Shown: positions 8,086 to 18,056, numbered from the stretch's first letter. The stretch is 33,280 bases of DNA from Acidobacteriota bacterium (GCA_022072205.1 JAJVID010000195.1:1-33280), one strand, 5' to 3'. The notes: generated by a model not told the origin, from the letters alone. Made by a program: numbers and translations.

Positions 8086-9150
8086 TCATGGCTTCACAGC
8101 AATCTTGATCACGTTGTCGCGGCGTTCGCCGAAAAGCTGGTAGGCTTCGACGATGTTATCGAGCGGGAATCTGTGCGTGATCATCGGCGTCAGATCAACC
8201 CGCTCGCGCCTGATCATCTCCATCAAACGCCGCATGCGTTCCTTACCGCCGGGGCAGAGCGTCGTGATGATGCGGTGATCGCCGATGCCTGCCGCAAACG
8301 CGTCGTAAGGAATTTGCAGCTTGCCCGAATAGACGCCGAGGCTCGAAAGCGTTCCAGCGGGCCGCAAACACCGCAGCGCCTGCTCGAAGGTTTGTTGAGT
8401 TCCGAGCGCTTCAATCGAGACATCGGCGCCACCGCCGGTCAACCGCCTCACCTCTTCGACAACATCAACCGCGCGGTAATCGAGCGCGACATCGGCGCCC
8501 ATTCGGCGCGCCATCTGAAGCCGGAAATCGTCGCCATCAACGCCGATGACAAGCGCGGCGCCCATCAGCTTCGCTCCAACGGTCGCGCACAATCCAATCG
8601 GCCCCTGCGCGAAGACCACAACGGCATCGCCGATTTTGATCGCGCCCGATTCCGCGCCCGCAAAACCTGTCGAAGCGATATCGGCCAGCAATACCACCTG
8701 CTCGTCGGACAATTCGCCGGGAATCTTCGCCAGATTGGCCTGCGCCTGTGGCACGAGCAGATATTCGGCCTGCGCGCCGTTGATCGTGTTGCCGAAGCGC
8801 CAGCCGCCCAGAGCTTCATAGCCGCCGCCGTGGCCGCATTGCGCCTGATGGCCGGACAAACACGCGTGGCATTGGCCGCAGGGCGTGATCGCGCCCACCA
8901 GCACGCGGTCGCCGATCTGGTAGCCGGTTACACCAGGGCCTATTTCTTCGATGATGCCGACCGGCTCGTGGCCGATAATCAGACCCGGTTTGACCGGGTA
9001 TTCACCGCGCACAATGTGCAGATCGGTGCCGCAAATTGTGGTCAGCGTGACGCGGATTACAGCTTCGCCGGCGCCCGCGTGTGGACGCGGAACCTCCTCG
9101 ACGGATATTTCGCCCTTGCCATGAAAAACATTGGCTCTCATTGTTCCCAT
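8086..9150 (-). CDS. Zinc-dependent alcohol dehydrogenase (MDR superfamily)
   Basis: NAD(P)-dependent oxidoreductase of 354 residues. Catalytic zinc ligands are Cys40 (ICGTD) and His61-Glu62 (GHEPVG). The structural zinc site is Cys91, Cys94, Cys97 and Cys105 (CGQCHACLSGHQAQC). The Rossmann segment reads VVVFAQGPIGLCA, with Ala in place of the first Gly of the usual GxGPxG, followed by the cofactor-binding acidic residue in VIGVDGDD. This combination fits the threonine/alcohol or formaldehyde dehydrogenase-like branch; the substrate is not deducible. The start at 9150 is set by a strong GGAGGAG 5 nt upstream. The 28 extra residues of the open frame upstream are not family-like. The small membrane protein gene follows downstream. 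Confidence 0.88.
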   Translation of the reverse strand: MGTMRANVFHGKGEISVEEVPRPHAGAGEAVIRVTLTTICGTDLHIVRGEYPVKPGLIIGHEPVGIIEEIGPGVTGYQIGDRVLVGAITPCGQCHACLSGHQAQCGHGGGYEALGGWRFGNTINGAQAEYLLVPQAQANLAKIPGELSDEQVVLLADIASTGFAGAESGAIKIGDAVVVFAQGPIGLCATVGAKLMGAALVIGVDGDDFRLQMARRMGADVALDYRAVDVVEEVRRLTGGGADVSIEALGTQQTFEQALRCLRPAGTLSSLGVYSGKLQIPYDAFAAGIGDHRIITTLCPGGKERMRRLMEMIRRERVDLTPMITHRFPLDNIVEAYQLFGERRDNVIKIAVKP

Positions 9151-9344
9151 TTCGCTCCTCCTCCAATCAGTTACTCTGTCCAGTATTCTGTTTGGGCAAT
9201 CCGATCGCGGATCGCTCATCATGCGAAATAGCAACTGGCGTTCCCGATGAAAAGCCTGAGAACTGCTGTGAATTCATGCTTGTTTGGCGTGGACGTGGTG
9301 GAATTTCTACTTCTGGCTGGGGAACTTTGCGCGCAAGCGCGCTG

Positions 9345-9384
9345 AAAAAACGAGAGGCGATGACGCGCGCGCCATCGCCTCTCG
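9345..9384 (-). terminator. Intrinsic terminator of groESL
   Basis: A perfect 12-bp stem, CGAGAGGCGATG (9351-9362) with CATCGCCTCTCG (9373-9384), has a 10-nt loop. On the minus strand it is followed by six U residues. It lies about 30 bp past the groEL stop. Confidence 0.88.
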
Positions 9385-9414
9385 TTTGCATAAAGCGGTC
9401 TGTCCAATGGGTCC

Positions 9415-11088
<1,674 letters not shown>

Positions 11089-11409
11089 TTACTTCGCGCC
11101 TTTGCCTTTGGCTGTGGTTTCGACTACGCCGAGAACATCGTCCTCACGCAGGATCAGATACTCTTCGCCGTCGAGTTTGATCTCGGTGCCGGCGTATTTG
11201 CCGAACAGAATGCGGTCGCCAGCTTTGAGGTCAATCGGCGTGCGTTGCCCGTTGTCGAGCAATTTGCCGTTACCTACCGCCAGCACTTCACCCTCCTGCG
11301 GTTTCTCTTTCGCGGTGTCCGGAATGTACAAGCCGCCGCGCATCTGCTCTTGCTCCTCGGTGCGGCGCACAATAATGCGGTCGTTGAGTGGACGAATACT
11401 AACTGCCAT
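11089..11409 (-). CDS. groES: Co-chaperonin GroES (10 kDa)
   Basis: The 106-residue lid subunit of the GroEL chamber. It begins [20 protein letters not shown] and contains the mobile loop around [20 protein letters not shown]. It also has the [24 protein letters not shown] core and [17 protein letters not shown] strand. It is about 10 residues longer than typical GroES because of a basic tail (TTAKGKGAK). The ATG at 11409 follows an AAGGAG about 8 nt upstream. It is the first gene of groESL. Its 5' leader is about 140 nt, and transcription should be repressed by HrcA at the CIRCE element. Confidence 0.97.
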   Translation of the reverse strand: MAVSIRPLNDRIIVRRTEEQEQMRGGLYIPDTAKEKPQEGEVLAVGNGKLLDNGQRTPIDLKAGDRILFGKYAGTEIKLDGEEYLILREDDVLGVVETTAKGKGAK

Positions 11410-11532
11410 TGAAAAACTCCTTTCTCTCTTGTTGTGGTTAGTGATTTTGGCTCTCTCCCAAACGCAAGCAGGCTCATCTTGAGTCTCACACGCTCAAGTT
11501 TCATAGCCAGCCTTATATCAAATTGTGTGGTA

Positions 11533-11559
11533 TTAGCACTCTCCGTTTGGGAGCGCCAA
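11533..11559. promoter_or_regulatory. CIRCE operator (HrcA-binding site)
   Basis: TTAGCACTC-N9-GAGCGCCAA. The left arm is identical to the CIRCE consensus; the right arm matches GAGTGCTAA at 7 of 9 positions. It abuts and slightly overlaps the -10 box of the groESL promoter, covering the transcription start, which is the classical place for HrcA repression. The hrcA gene is not in the window. Confidence 0.85.
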
Positions 11560-11587
11560 GTATATGAACCGACCTTGCCCCTGTCAA
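11559..11587 (-). promoter_or_regulatory. Sigma-70-type promoter of groESL
   Basis: On the minus strand: TTGACA (11582-11587), 17-bp spacer, TATACT (11559-11564). A perfect -35 and near-perfect -10, with start of transcription inside the CIRCE element. Confidence 0.9.
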
Positions 11588-11643
11588 TAACCGCAATAAA
11601 AAATTGAGGTCAATCAGGGTTTGCAACGATGGGAAGGCGGAAT

Positions 11644-11937
11644 TCAAGAGCGGAGTTTGCGGCGCGGCGTCGGCTGTCGTCGCTTATGTCCGTTCTTGTG
11701 GCCGTTCTTGTGACCATTTCCGTGACCGTTTCCATTGGCGCCGTTGGTATATTCCAGCATGCGTTTGCTGAGAGTATTGCGGTGAATACCCAGGGATTCG
11801 GCGGCTTTGGAAAGATTGTTGTTGTGGCGGCTAAGCACTTTGAGGATGAAGTTCTTTTCGAACTCCTTGACAGCTTCGTCAAAGAGAATGCCACGGGTGA
11901 TCATCTGGTCAATAATCGCTTCGAGTTCCGTTTTCAT
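11644..11937 (-). CDS. Fis-type helix-turn-helix protein with Asn/Gly/His/Lys-repeat tail
   Basis: A 97-residue DNA-binding protein. Residues 1-55 form a helical region with the HTH_8 (Fis/NtrC C-terminal) signature: FEKNFILKVLSRHNNNLSKAA, then ESLGIHRNTLSKRMLEY. The rest is a low-complexity tail of NGNGHGNGHKNGHK repeats ending in basic residues (RRQPTPRRKLRS). The tail is encoded by a degenerate 12-bp DNA repeat and may bind nucleic acid or metal. Stand-alone Fis-like domains occur widely in acidobacteria and deltaproteobacteria; the targets are unknown here. The ATG at 11937 has AAGGA about 6 nt upstream; an upstream in-frame start would add 20 unlike residues. It lies between purC and groESL on the same strand, with no clear terminator before the groES promoter. 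Confidence 0.8.
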   Translation of the reverse strand: MKTELEAIIDQMITRGILFDEAVKEFEKNFILKVLSRHNNNLSKAAESLGIHRNTLSKRMLEYTNGANGNGHGNGHKNGHKNGHKRRQPTPRRKLRS

Positions 11938-12047
11938 AGGCTTCCTTCGATGGGGAATGCCTGCAGGGACAGTCTCAACTGTTCTGTCGGGCAACATTAT
12001 TTGATCAAACAGCGATGACTGCTTGCGGTGATCTGTCGGGGAAAAGC

Positions 12048-12995
12048 TTAAGCGGCGAACGGCAGATCGTAACCGGTGAGCAGACGATATGCTTCCAGAT
12101 ACTTCTCGCTTGTCACTTTAATAACCTCACCGGGCAGCGCGGGAGCCGGCGGACGCTTATCCCAGTCGAGTGTCTCAAGGTAATCGCGCACGAATTGTTT
12201 ATCGAAAGACGGCTGCGGCTTTCCCGGCGCATAGGAATCGCGCGGCCAGAATCTGGACGAGTCGGGCGTCAACACTTCATCTACTAATATCAATCGCCCG
12301 TCTCTCAAGCCGAATTCAAACTTGGTGTCGCATATGATGATGCCGCGCGTTTCGGCGTACTGTGCGGCCTCGCGGTAAATCTTCAAGCTGATCTCTTCCA
12401 ACCGCGTGGTCAGGTCTTCACCAAGCGCCTGCGCCATCACATCTATCGTGACATTGATGTCGTGCCCTTCCTCAGCCTTCGTCGCCGGAGTGAAGATAGG
12501 TTCAGGCAGTTTCGCCGATTCGACCAACCCCTCAGGCAGACGATGACCGCAGATCATTCCGGTCTGCTGATACTCTTTCCAACCCGATCCGGCCAGGTAT
12601 CCGCGAACGACGCATTCAAACGGGATCACTTCGGCGCGACGGACGAGCATCGAACGGCCCGCCAATCGTGATTTCGATTCTTCCGGCAACGCACCGCGCA
12701 ACTCCGCCGAAAATTCGCTCATGTCGGCTGCGATCAAATGATTCTCGACCAGCGTCGAGAACCGGTCGAACCAGAATTTGGATATTTGAGTGAGAACCTG
12801 ACCTTTGTGGGGAATGGCGTTTGGCAATACGCAATCGAACGCCGAGATGCGGTCAGTGGCGACAATCAACAAACGGTCGCCGTCAATTTCATAAATGTCT
12901 CGCACCTTGCCGCTGCGCAAAAACTTCAATTCCGGTATCCGCTCACTGGTGGGCGCTTTCGATACTACATTCGGCGCGGTGTTCGACGACGGCAC
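12048..12995 (-). CDS. purC: Phosphoribosylaminoimidazole-succinocarboxamide synthase (SAICAR synthetase)
   Basis: Catalyses CAIR + aspartate + ATP to SAICAR in purine synthesis. The 315-residue protein shows the family motifs SGKVRDIYEIDGDRLLIVATDRISAFD near the N-terminus (P-loop-like GKVRD and DRxSAFD), RAEVIPFECVVRGYLAGSGWKEY, the substrate segment EGHDINV, and DTKFEFG...LVDEVLTPDSSRFW. The long form with the SxWKxY segment is typical of this branch. I chose the GTG at 12995, which sits 7 nt after AGGAGG (13001-13007 region). The frame extends to 13073, but that part covers the ribosome-binding site. A perfect promoter lies about 130 bp upstream. purE and purK are encoded 11 kb away on the other strand. 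Confidence 0.95.
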   Translation of the reverse strand: MPSSNTAPNVVSKAPTSERIPELKFLRSGKVRDIYEIDGDRLLIVATDRISAFDCVLPNAIPHKGQVLTQISKFWFDRFSTLVENHLIAADMSEFSAELRGALPEESKSRLAGRSMLVRRAEVIPFECVVRGYLAGSGWKEYQQTGMICGHRLPEGLVESAKLPEPIFTPATKAEEGHDINVTIDVMAQALGEDLTTRLEEISLKIYREAAQYAETRGIIICDTKFEFGLRDGRLILVDEVLTPDSSRFWPRDSYAPGKPQPSFDKQFVRDYLETLDWDKRPPAPALPGEVIKVTSEKYLEAYRLLTGYDLPFAA

Positions 12996-13128
12996 AGACT
13001 CTCCTCCTCCCGTCCGGGTAAAGCTTCGCTGCCAAATCAACTGGTGACAACTGCCGGGATCGCAAGAATTCAAATTGACTCGTGATGGCTGACCACAGAA
13101 GTGATTTGATCAGCGCGCAAGGGCGTGC

Positions 13129-13157
13129 ATTATTTTCGCGGGCTCCATCTTTGTCAA
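13129..13157 (-). promoter_or_regulatory. Sigma-70-type promoter of purC
   Basis: Minus strand: TTGACA (13152-13157), 17-bp spacer, AATAAT (13129-13134), then GCACGCCC. The predicted leader is about 127 nt. No purine riboswitch or PUR-box was recognised in it. Confidence 0.8.
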
Positions 13158-13159
13158 GA

Positions 13160-13916
13160 CAACATCGGCGAGAGGCGTGTGTCAAAAAACAATCTTCGTT
13201 CGACTCTTTTCAACCCGGCGCCTGATGATTGTGGCGCACGTGGCATCGAGCGCAACATCCGGTATTCAGCCATCAATTTTCGGCATTTCAAATTCTTGTT
13301 TGATTGAAAAATTTCCAGCCTGTGCGGATGGCAAGGCCATGTTCTGAAACTTCGTTTTACAAGCCGCGCTATCGCTATGGACAAGCAATGTCGCGCGAAT
13401 CGCTGGATCACGCAATCAAGTGAAATGACGCCATCGCAGGAAGAGAAAATCAAAGCCGGATGAGATTGTGGATTGAGCCAAAAACTCATCCGACACTCGA
13501 ATACACAAACACCTCGTATTTTTTTACTGACGCGAGTCCGATGGCCAGCAAATGCTCATCGCCAAGCCATAAAATCCCACGAGTATTTAGCTTCAAATTG
13601 CGCCTTATCTGATACGAATCTGATACGAAAAAATGGATAAAAATCCATCGTTTCGCAGATTTCCTCTCCGAATATCCACACGTTCGTATGGCCGAATGCC
13701 GAGCCATAGAGCTAAGTGATTGAAGTGTGGTAGCTAAGACAATACCGTCGCAAAGAAACATTCGCGGCGCCAAAGTTGCTGATTTGTATGACGCCTGCGT
13801 GACACTCCTTTGAGCAGGCAGTCTTCAAAATTTTTCAAAAGCAAGTTTAGCAAGTCGAGTTTAAGCAGTTAGTCCTCCTTGGTCTTTTGAGTTTTCATCC
13901 CAGCAAAGCCCTCGGT
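13160..13916. other. Gene-free region between purC and the TonB receptor
   Basis: About 750 bp with lower GC than its surroundings and no supportable gene; the frames present lack ribosome-binding sites and family sequence. It holds a direct repeat (CTGATACGAA twice near 13611-13630), a small hairpin ATGGAT-AAAA-ATCCAT near 13633, and a hairpin GCCTGC/GCAGGC near 13793-13820. The region ends in the terminator at 13917. Confidence 0.5.
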
Positions 13917-13953
13917 GCGGTGGAGTTCGCAAGAACCCCACCGCCATTTTTTT
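13917..13953 (+). terminator. Intrinsic terminator upstream of the TonB receptor gene
   Basis: A 12-bp stem with one mismatch, GCGGTGGAGTTC pairing with GAACCCCACCGC, closed by a GCAA tetraloop and followed by A and seven T residues. No + strand gene lies before it. It either ends an unannotated RNA or acts as an attenuator in the leader of the receptor gene that starts 136 bp downstream. Confidence 0.75.
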
Positions 13954-14088
13954 GATCAATCATTTTGGTCGCTACCACGAGGCAGAAAAACGATCTTGGT
14001 TTCGATGGCAGGACTCATTTTCCAAGCTCAACACGTGCGGCGAGTTTCCGCCGTCACATGCATCACAACTTCAAAATCGGGGAGAATT

Positions 14089-17000
14089 ATGCGAAAAAAT
14101 ATTTTCTTTGCCGTGTTGTCGTTGGTGATCTGTTTATTCGGACACCAGATTTCATTCGCTCAAGCCACAGCGAGCGCAACGCTGGAAGGAACGGTCACCG
14201 ATAAAGCGCAGGCTGTGATCAAGGGCGCGACGGTGACGATTACCAGTAAGGCTACCGGCGTAACGCGATCAGTGACGACGAACGATGAAGGCTCTTATCG
14301 TTTTGAGCTTTTGTCGGCTGGCAAATATGACATCAAAGTCGGCGCGAACGGATTTGCCAGCGCCGTGACCGAAAGCGCGGAAGTGTTGGTCGGACGCGTC
14401 ACGACGCTCAATTACACTCTCAATCCCGGCGCGACCGCCGAGACCGTGACGGTCACCGCCGAAGCGCCGATTCTGGACACGCAGAAGACCGACGTCGGAT
14501 TGAACATCACGCCGGAGCAGGTGCGCGATCTGCCGCTGAACGGGCGCGATTTCGCCAATCTGGCCATCCTCGCGCCGGGCGCCAAACCGGTTGATTCCTA
14601 CGACCCGACCAAGAATCGCATCGCCGTCTTCGGCATCAACGGTTCCAGCGGGCGCAACGTCAACGTCACCGTCAACGGCATTGACAACAAGGACAACACC
14701 GTCGGCGGCCCTGTGATGCAACTGCCGCTCGAAGCCGTGCAGGAATTTCTCATCAGCACGCAGCGTTTTTCAGCCGCCAACGGGCGCAGCGAAGGCGCGG
14801 CGGTCAACGTGGTGACTAAATCCGGATCGAGCAAATTCCACGGAGGCGCTTACATCTTCGAGCGCAACGAACGCTTCAACGCCGTCGAAGTTGATCCCGC
14901 GACCGGTGTCAAGAATACTGAAAAATCGCCCTTCAGCCGCCAGCAATATGGCGGATCAATCGGCGGGCCGATTTACAAGGACAAGACCTTTTTCTTCTTC
15001 GCGCTAGAAAAGCAGCGCGAATTGACCAACATCGTGGCCAGTTCGGACGCGGTCGCTGAGTTGACGCTGGTCAAGAATCTCGGCGCGCAGCCGTCGGCCA
15101 ACATACCCACCCCCTACCGCGACACGCGCTACAACGGGCGGCTCGACCATCGCTTCAACGATAAACACAATTTCTTCCTGAGCTACACCGCGCAGTCGAA
15201 CAAAGGTGAGAACGATCAATCAGGATCGCGCAACGATCTGACCGGCGGTAACTTCACCAAGAACGAACTGCAGGTCGCCAACGCGACGCTCAACTCGATC
15301 CTGACGCCGACCATCGTCAACTCGTTCACGGTCGGTTTCCAGTACTGGAACAATCTGATTGACAGTACGATTCAGGCTCCGTACATAACTTTCCCTACCG
15401 GCATCTATTTCGGCACCAACCCGAACGTGCCGCAGCAGTCTTACCAGCGCAAGTGGCAGTTCCGCGACGATCTCTCGATCACACGCGGCAAACACGCTTT
15501 CAAGACCGGCTTCGATTACGTGTGGGAGCCGCAACTGGGCGGTTTCTTCAAATTCAACTCGACGCCGGAATTCGACTTCCTCGACAAGCCCAGCGTAATT
15601 CTCAACGACAAGGTCAAATACCCGCAGGGCTTCGCTACGCCGGGCGCGGTCATCGGAATGACGGCCACCGCTGGCGATCCGTACTTCAATCTGCCGGGCG
15701 GCGCGAAGATGTTCGGCGCCTATTTCCAGGATGATTGGAAAGTCTCACCGCGCCTGACGCTCAACCTCGGCATTCGTTATGACAAGGACTTCAACCTGAT
15801 CGCCGGCGAGAGTGTCCAGGCCCAGAACCGCACGTATCTCGCGCTCAAAGCGATCAACAGCCCGTTCGCCGCCAAGCTGCCGCACGATGACGGACGTGGC
15901 GTCAGCCCGCGCATCGGCTTCGCTTACGACATCGCAGGCGACGGCAAACACGTCGTGCGTGGAGGCTACGGCATCTACTACGGACAGACGTTCCTGAACA
16001 TCCCGTTGTTTATGATTCAGCAGATCAACCCGACGCTCTTCGCGGGAGTCTTCTCGATCACCAGCGCGGGGCCGGGCGACGCCGGGGCTGACATCGTGCC
16101 GGGGACGAATATCAAGCTGTCGAACTATCGGTTTGGCGTTGATCCGCTGCCGACGATCCCGCCCGCGCAAACGCAACTGGCCGCAGGCAACGTAGGCCGC
16201 TTGATGGATCCCGACTACCGCAATCCGTACACGCAACAGTGGAACATCGGTTACGCCTATCAACTGACGTCCACTTCGGTCATTGAGGTCGAATACACGC
16301 ACGTCCTGGCGCTGCGCGAATCGAAGACAATCAATATCAACCCGCGCCGCGCCGCGTTGGTGCCGGTTGCGCGCCAGTTGGACGCGGCGTTTGCCGCCGC
16401 TGGCCTGCCTAAACTGGGGCGCATTGATGTTGAGTCATCAGTGGGACGTTCACGCTACGACGGCTTGAACATTTCGTATCGCCGCCGGCTGAGCAATCGC
16501 TTCAGCCTCAACACCAACTACGTGCTGTCAAAAGCGGTGGCTTACAATGGCGCCTCTGCGGCCTTCCGCAACCGCGCGACCAACGTGGACGATATCTTCG
16601 CCGAATATGATTTTGGCCCGACGCCGAACGACGAGCGCCATCGCTGGGTGGTGAGCGGTCTGATTGACCTGCCGTGGGGCATTCAATTCGCGCCGATTAT
16701 GCAGGTCGCTTCAGCCCGTCCTTACAGTTCGTTGCAGGGACTGGGCGACGTCTTCAACTTCGGCGGAGGCACAGGCGCGGTTCACGCGATCGTTAATACC
16801 AGCGCGCCGGATAACCTGCTCGCCAACAAGGATACCAGCCTGGCCAATCTCCGCGCCTGTTTGGCGGCGGGGACTTGTGTGCAGGCGCCGTATAACAACC
16901 TGCGCGGCCAGGCCTTCTTTCAGTTGGACTCGCGCTTCAGCAAGACAATCAAGTTCGGCGAGAAGGCCAACCTGCGCCTGATCTTCCAGGCGTTCGACCT

Positions 17001-17145
17001 GACCAATCGCGCCAACTTCGGTAACAACTTCGACGGAAACATCCGCAGCGGGACATTCGGCAAGCCGACCGGCTTCATCACACCCAGCGGCGTGATCGTG
17101 CCGCGATCGTTCTCCGGCGAGTTCGGAGCGCAGTTCACCTTCTAG
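14089..17145 (+). CDS. TonB-dependent receptor, Oar-like, with N-terminal carboxypeptidase-regulatory domain
   Basis: Outer-membrane protein of 1018 residues. A signal peptide (about 1-24, ending ISFAQ) precedes a CarboxypepD_reg-like beta-sandwich (about 27-115; SATLEGTVTDKAQAVIKGATVTI). The plug domain contains VRDLPLNGRDFANLAILAPG and FGINGSSGRNVNVTVNGIDNKDN. The long beta-barrel ends in Phe (FGAQFTF), as expected for BAM recognition. The type is abundant in acidobacteria and is thought to import large or complex ligands, often glycans or peptides, with TonB-ExbBD energy; the ligand here is unknown. I chose the ATG at 14089 because the signal peptide starts there and GGGGAG lies 4-5 nt upstream; the 58 upstream residues are not conserved-like. 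A strong terminator follows the stop. Confidence 0.92.
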   Translation: MRKNIFFAVLSLVICLFGHQISFAQATASATLEGTVTDKAQAVIKGATVTITSKATGVTRSVTTNDEGSYRFELLSAGKYDIKVGANGFASAVTESAEVLVGRVTTLNYTLNPGATAETVTVTAEAPILDTQKTDVGLNITPEQVRDLPLNGRDFANLAILAPGAKPVDSYDPTKNRIAVFGINGSSGRNVNVTVNGIDNKDNTVGGPVMQLPLEAVQEFLISTQRFSAANGRSEGAAVNVVTKSGSSKFHGGAYIFERNERFNAVEVDPATGVKNTEKSPFSRQQYGGSIGGPIYKDKTFFFFALEKQRELTNIVASSDAVAELTLVKNLGAQPSANIPTPYRDTRYNGRLDHRFNDKHNFFLSYTAQSNKGENDQSGSRNDLTGGNFTKNELQVANATLNSILTPTIVNSFTVGFQYWNNLIDSTIQAPYITFPTGIYFGTNPNVPQQSYQRKWQFRDDLSITRGKHAFKTGFDYVWEPQLGGFFKFNSTPEFDFLDKPSVILNDKVKYPQGFATPGAVIGMTATAGDPYFNLPGGAKMFGAYFQDDWKVSPRLTLNLGIRYDKDFNLIAGESVQAQNRTYLALKAINSPFAAKLPHDDGRGVSPRIGFAYDIAGDGKHVVRGGYGIYYGQTFLNIPLFMIQQINPTLFAGVFSITSAGPGDAGADIVPGTNIKLSNYRFGVDPLPTIPPAQTQLAAGNVGRLMDPDYRNPYTQQWNIGYAYQLTSTSVIEVEYTHVLALRESKTININPRRAALVPVARQLDAAFAAAGLPKLGRIDVESSVGRSRYDGLNISYRRRLSNRFSLNTNYVLSKAVAYNGASAAFRNRATNVDDIFAEYDFGPTPNDERHRWVVSGLIDLPWGIQFAPIMQVASARPYSSLQGLGDVFNFGGGTGAVHAIVNTSAPDNLLANKDTSLANLRACLAAGTCVQAPYNNLRGQAFFQLDSRFSKTIKFGEKANLRLIFQAFDLTNRANFGNNFDGNIRSGTFGKPTGFITPSGVIVPRSFSGEFGAQFTF

Positions 17146-17167
17146 CGCGTTTACGCAATCGCCCCCT

Positions 17168-17216
17168 GGCTCTTCATCACGAATGGGAATTTCATTCGTG
17201 ATGAAGAGCCGATTTT
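17168..17216 (+). terminator. Terminator after the TonB receptor gene
   Basis: Perfect 18-bp stem GGCTCTTCATCACGAATG (17168-17185) with its complement (17193-17210), 7-nt loop, followed by GATTTTG. The T-tract is short but the stem is unusually long. It ends 16 nt before the chosen start of the acetyltransferase gene. Confidence 0.75.
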
Positions 17217-17232
17217 GTCTGAGGTTTCTATT

Positions 17233-17802
17233 TTGACCGACGGGTTTCCGCTGATAAAAACAGCGCGTTTGATTATGCGTCCGTTTGCGATGGGCGATGT
17301 TGATGAGTTGCATCGTCTCTGGATTGATCCGGACGTCAGGAAGTTTCTGTGGGACGATCAGATTATTCCGCGCGAAACAGCCATCGCCGTCGTAGAAAGC
17401 AGCCTGGACAGCTTCGCAAAATACGGCTTCGGTTTCTGGGCAGTTAATTTCAAAGATGATCTCACGCTGACTGGATTCGGCGGCCTGCGCCATTTCACTG
17501 AAGATGGCAGCGAGGAGAGTGAAGTTGAAATCCTTTACGGCGTCGCGCCGGAGCATTGGGGTAAGGGTATCGCGCCGGAGATTGCTCGTAGCTTGCTGCG
17601 CTACGGTTTTGAAGAGAACAAACTGGCCGAGATCTACGCCGGCGCCGACCCGCCCAACATCGCTTCCTTCCGCGTGATCGAAAAACTGGGAATGAAGTTC
17701 GCCCGAAAGACCAGGGTCAATGGATTGGAAGCGATCTACTACGTTATGAACCGCGCAGAGCATGAAGCCGGAGCGTCGGCATATCAGGTATGGCGTGAAT
17801 GA
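17233..17802 (+). CDS. GNAT-family N-acetyltransferase (RimJ/RimL-like)
   Basis: A 189-residue acetyl-CoA-dependent transferase. The N-terminus TARLIMRPFAMGDVDELHRLW is typical of the RimJ/RimL/Acetyltransf_3 branch. The acetyl-CoA-binding signature is around EILYGVAPEHWGKGIAPEIARSLLRYGFEE (Q/R-x-x-G-x-G/A appears as HWGKGIA). The later strand is NIASFRVIEKLGMKFARK. The substrate is not predictable (amino acid, protein N-terminus or small amine). Both candidate starts are TTG: 17215, inside the terminator region with no Shine-Dalgarno, and 17233, with GAGG 8 nt upstream, which I chose. Transcription may need read-through of the receptor's terminator, or an unseen promoter. Confidence 0.78.
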   Translation: MTDGFPLIKTARLIMRPFAMGDVDELHRLWIDPDVRKFLWDDQIIPRETAIAVVESSLDSFAKYGFGFWAVNFKDDLTLTGFGGLRHFTEDGSEESEVEILYGVAPEHWGKGIAPEIARSLLRYGFEENKLAEIYAGADPPNIASFRVIEKLGMKFARKTRVNGLEAIYYVMNRAEHEAGASAYQVWRE

Positions 17803-17860
17803 CGCCTCAGAGTGGGAAATTAAATGTCTGATCAATCTTAGCTCGAATTCATTTTCAAGC

Positions 17861-17889
17861 TTGACAGTAAAATAGGCGTTAAGTAGTAT
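17861..17889 (+). promoter_or_regulatory. Strong sigma-70-type promoter upstream of the cold-shock gene
   Basis: TTGACA (17861-17866), 17-bp spacer, TAGTAT (17884-17889), then GCGCGCCG. The predicted start is G17897. It drives the structured RNA below, and the cold-shock gene if read-through occurs. Confidence 0.85.
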
Positions 17890-17896
17890 GCGCGCC

Positions 17897-18056
17897 GTGT
17901 TTGTCACAGCGTCAATTCAGACGCAGCCCAATGCACAATAAGGTCAATTGCGATAACGGTAGTTTCGTTGTGTATACCCCAAGCTTTATCAGAGTGAGAG
18001 CCGCACACGAAATCGCAGACACTCCCCGTCTCGGTTTCGCGGGCGGCTTTTTCTTT
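17897..18056 (+). ncRNA. Candidate structured small RNA or attenuated leader upstream of csp
   Basis: About 160 nt bounded by a consensus promoter and a strong terminator, with no open reading frame of note. Hairpin A is GCGTC (17909-17913) with GACGC (17920-17924). Hairpin B is ATGCACAA (17931-17938) with TTGTGTAT (17968-17975), 8 bp with one G-U pair; it encloses CGATAAC-GGTA-GTTTCG. Hairpin C is the terminator. It does not match the layouts I know for 6S, tmRNA, SRP or common riboswitches. It could be a free sRNA or the regulated 5' part of the csp transcript. Confidence 0.6.
18000..18056 (+). terminator. Intrinsic terminator at the end of the candidate small RNA
   Basis: Stem segments GCCGC/GCGGC (18000-18004, 18043-18047), CGAAATCG/CGGTTTCG (18008-18015, 18032-18039) and AGAC/GTCT (18017-18020, 18028-18031), with a 7-nt loop. 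TTTTTCTTT follows (18048-18056). A 17-bp interrupted stem makes this very stable. Confidence 0.85.

Noticed and set aside
7909..9231. + strand open frame of 440 codons opposite the alcohol dehydrogenase
   Set aside because: Antisense shadow; the minus strand has zinc-site motifs and a strong ribosome-binding site.
9331..9345. GCGCGC-AA-GCGCGC near the groEL terminator as a Z-DNA or protein site
   Set aside because: Short alternating GC in GC-rich sequence; no independent support.
13154..13773. Two minus-strand frames (111 and 95 codons) in the purC-TonB gap
   Set aside because: No ribosome-binding sites, no recognisable domains, codon use unlike neighbours; likely non-coding.
13915..14088. 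N-terminal extension of the TonB receptor
   Set aside because: It would start inside the terminator stem and displace the signal peptide; ATG 14089 has its own Shine-Dalgarno.
17897..18056. Reading the RNA upstream of csp as 6S RNA
   Set aside because: 6S RNA needs a long closing stem with a central bubble; here three separate hairpins occur in series.
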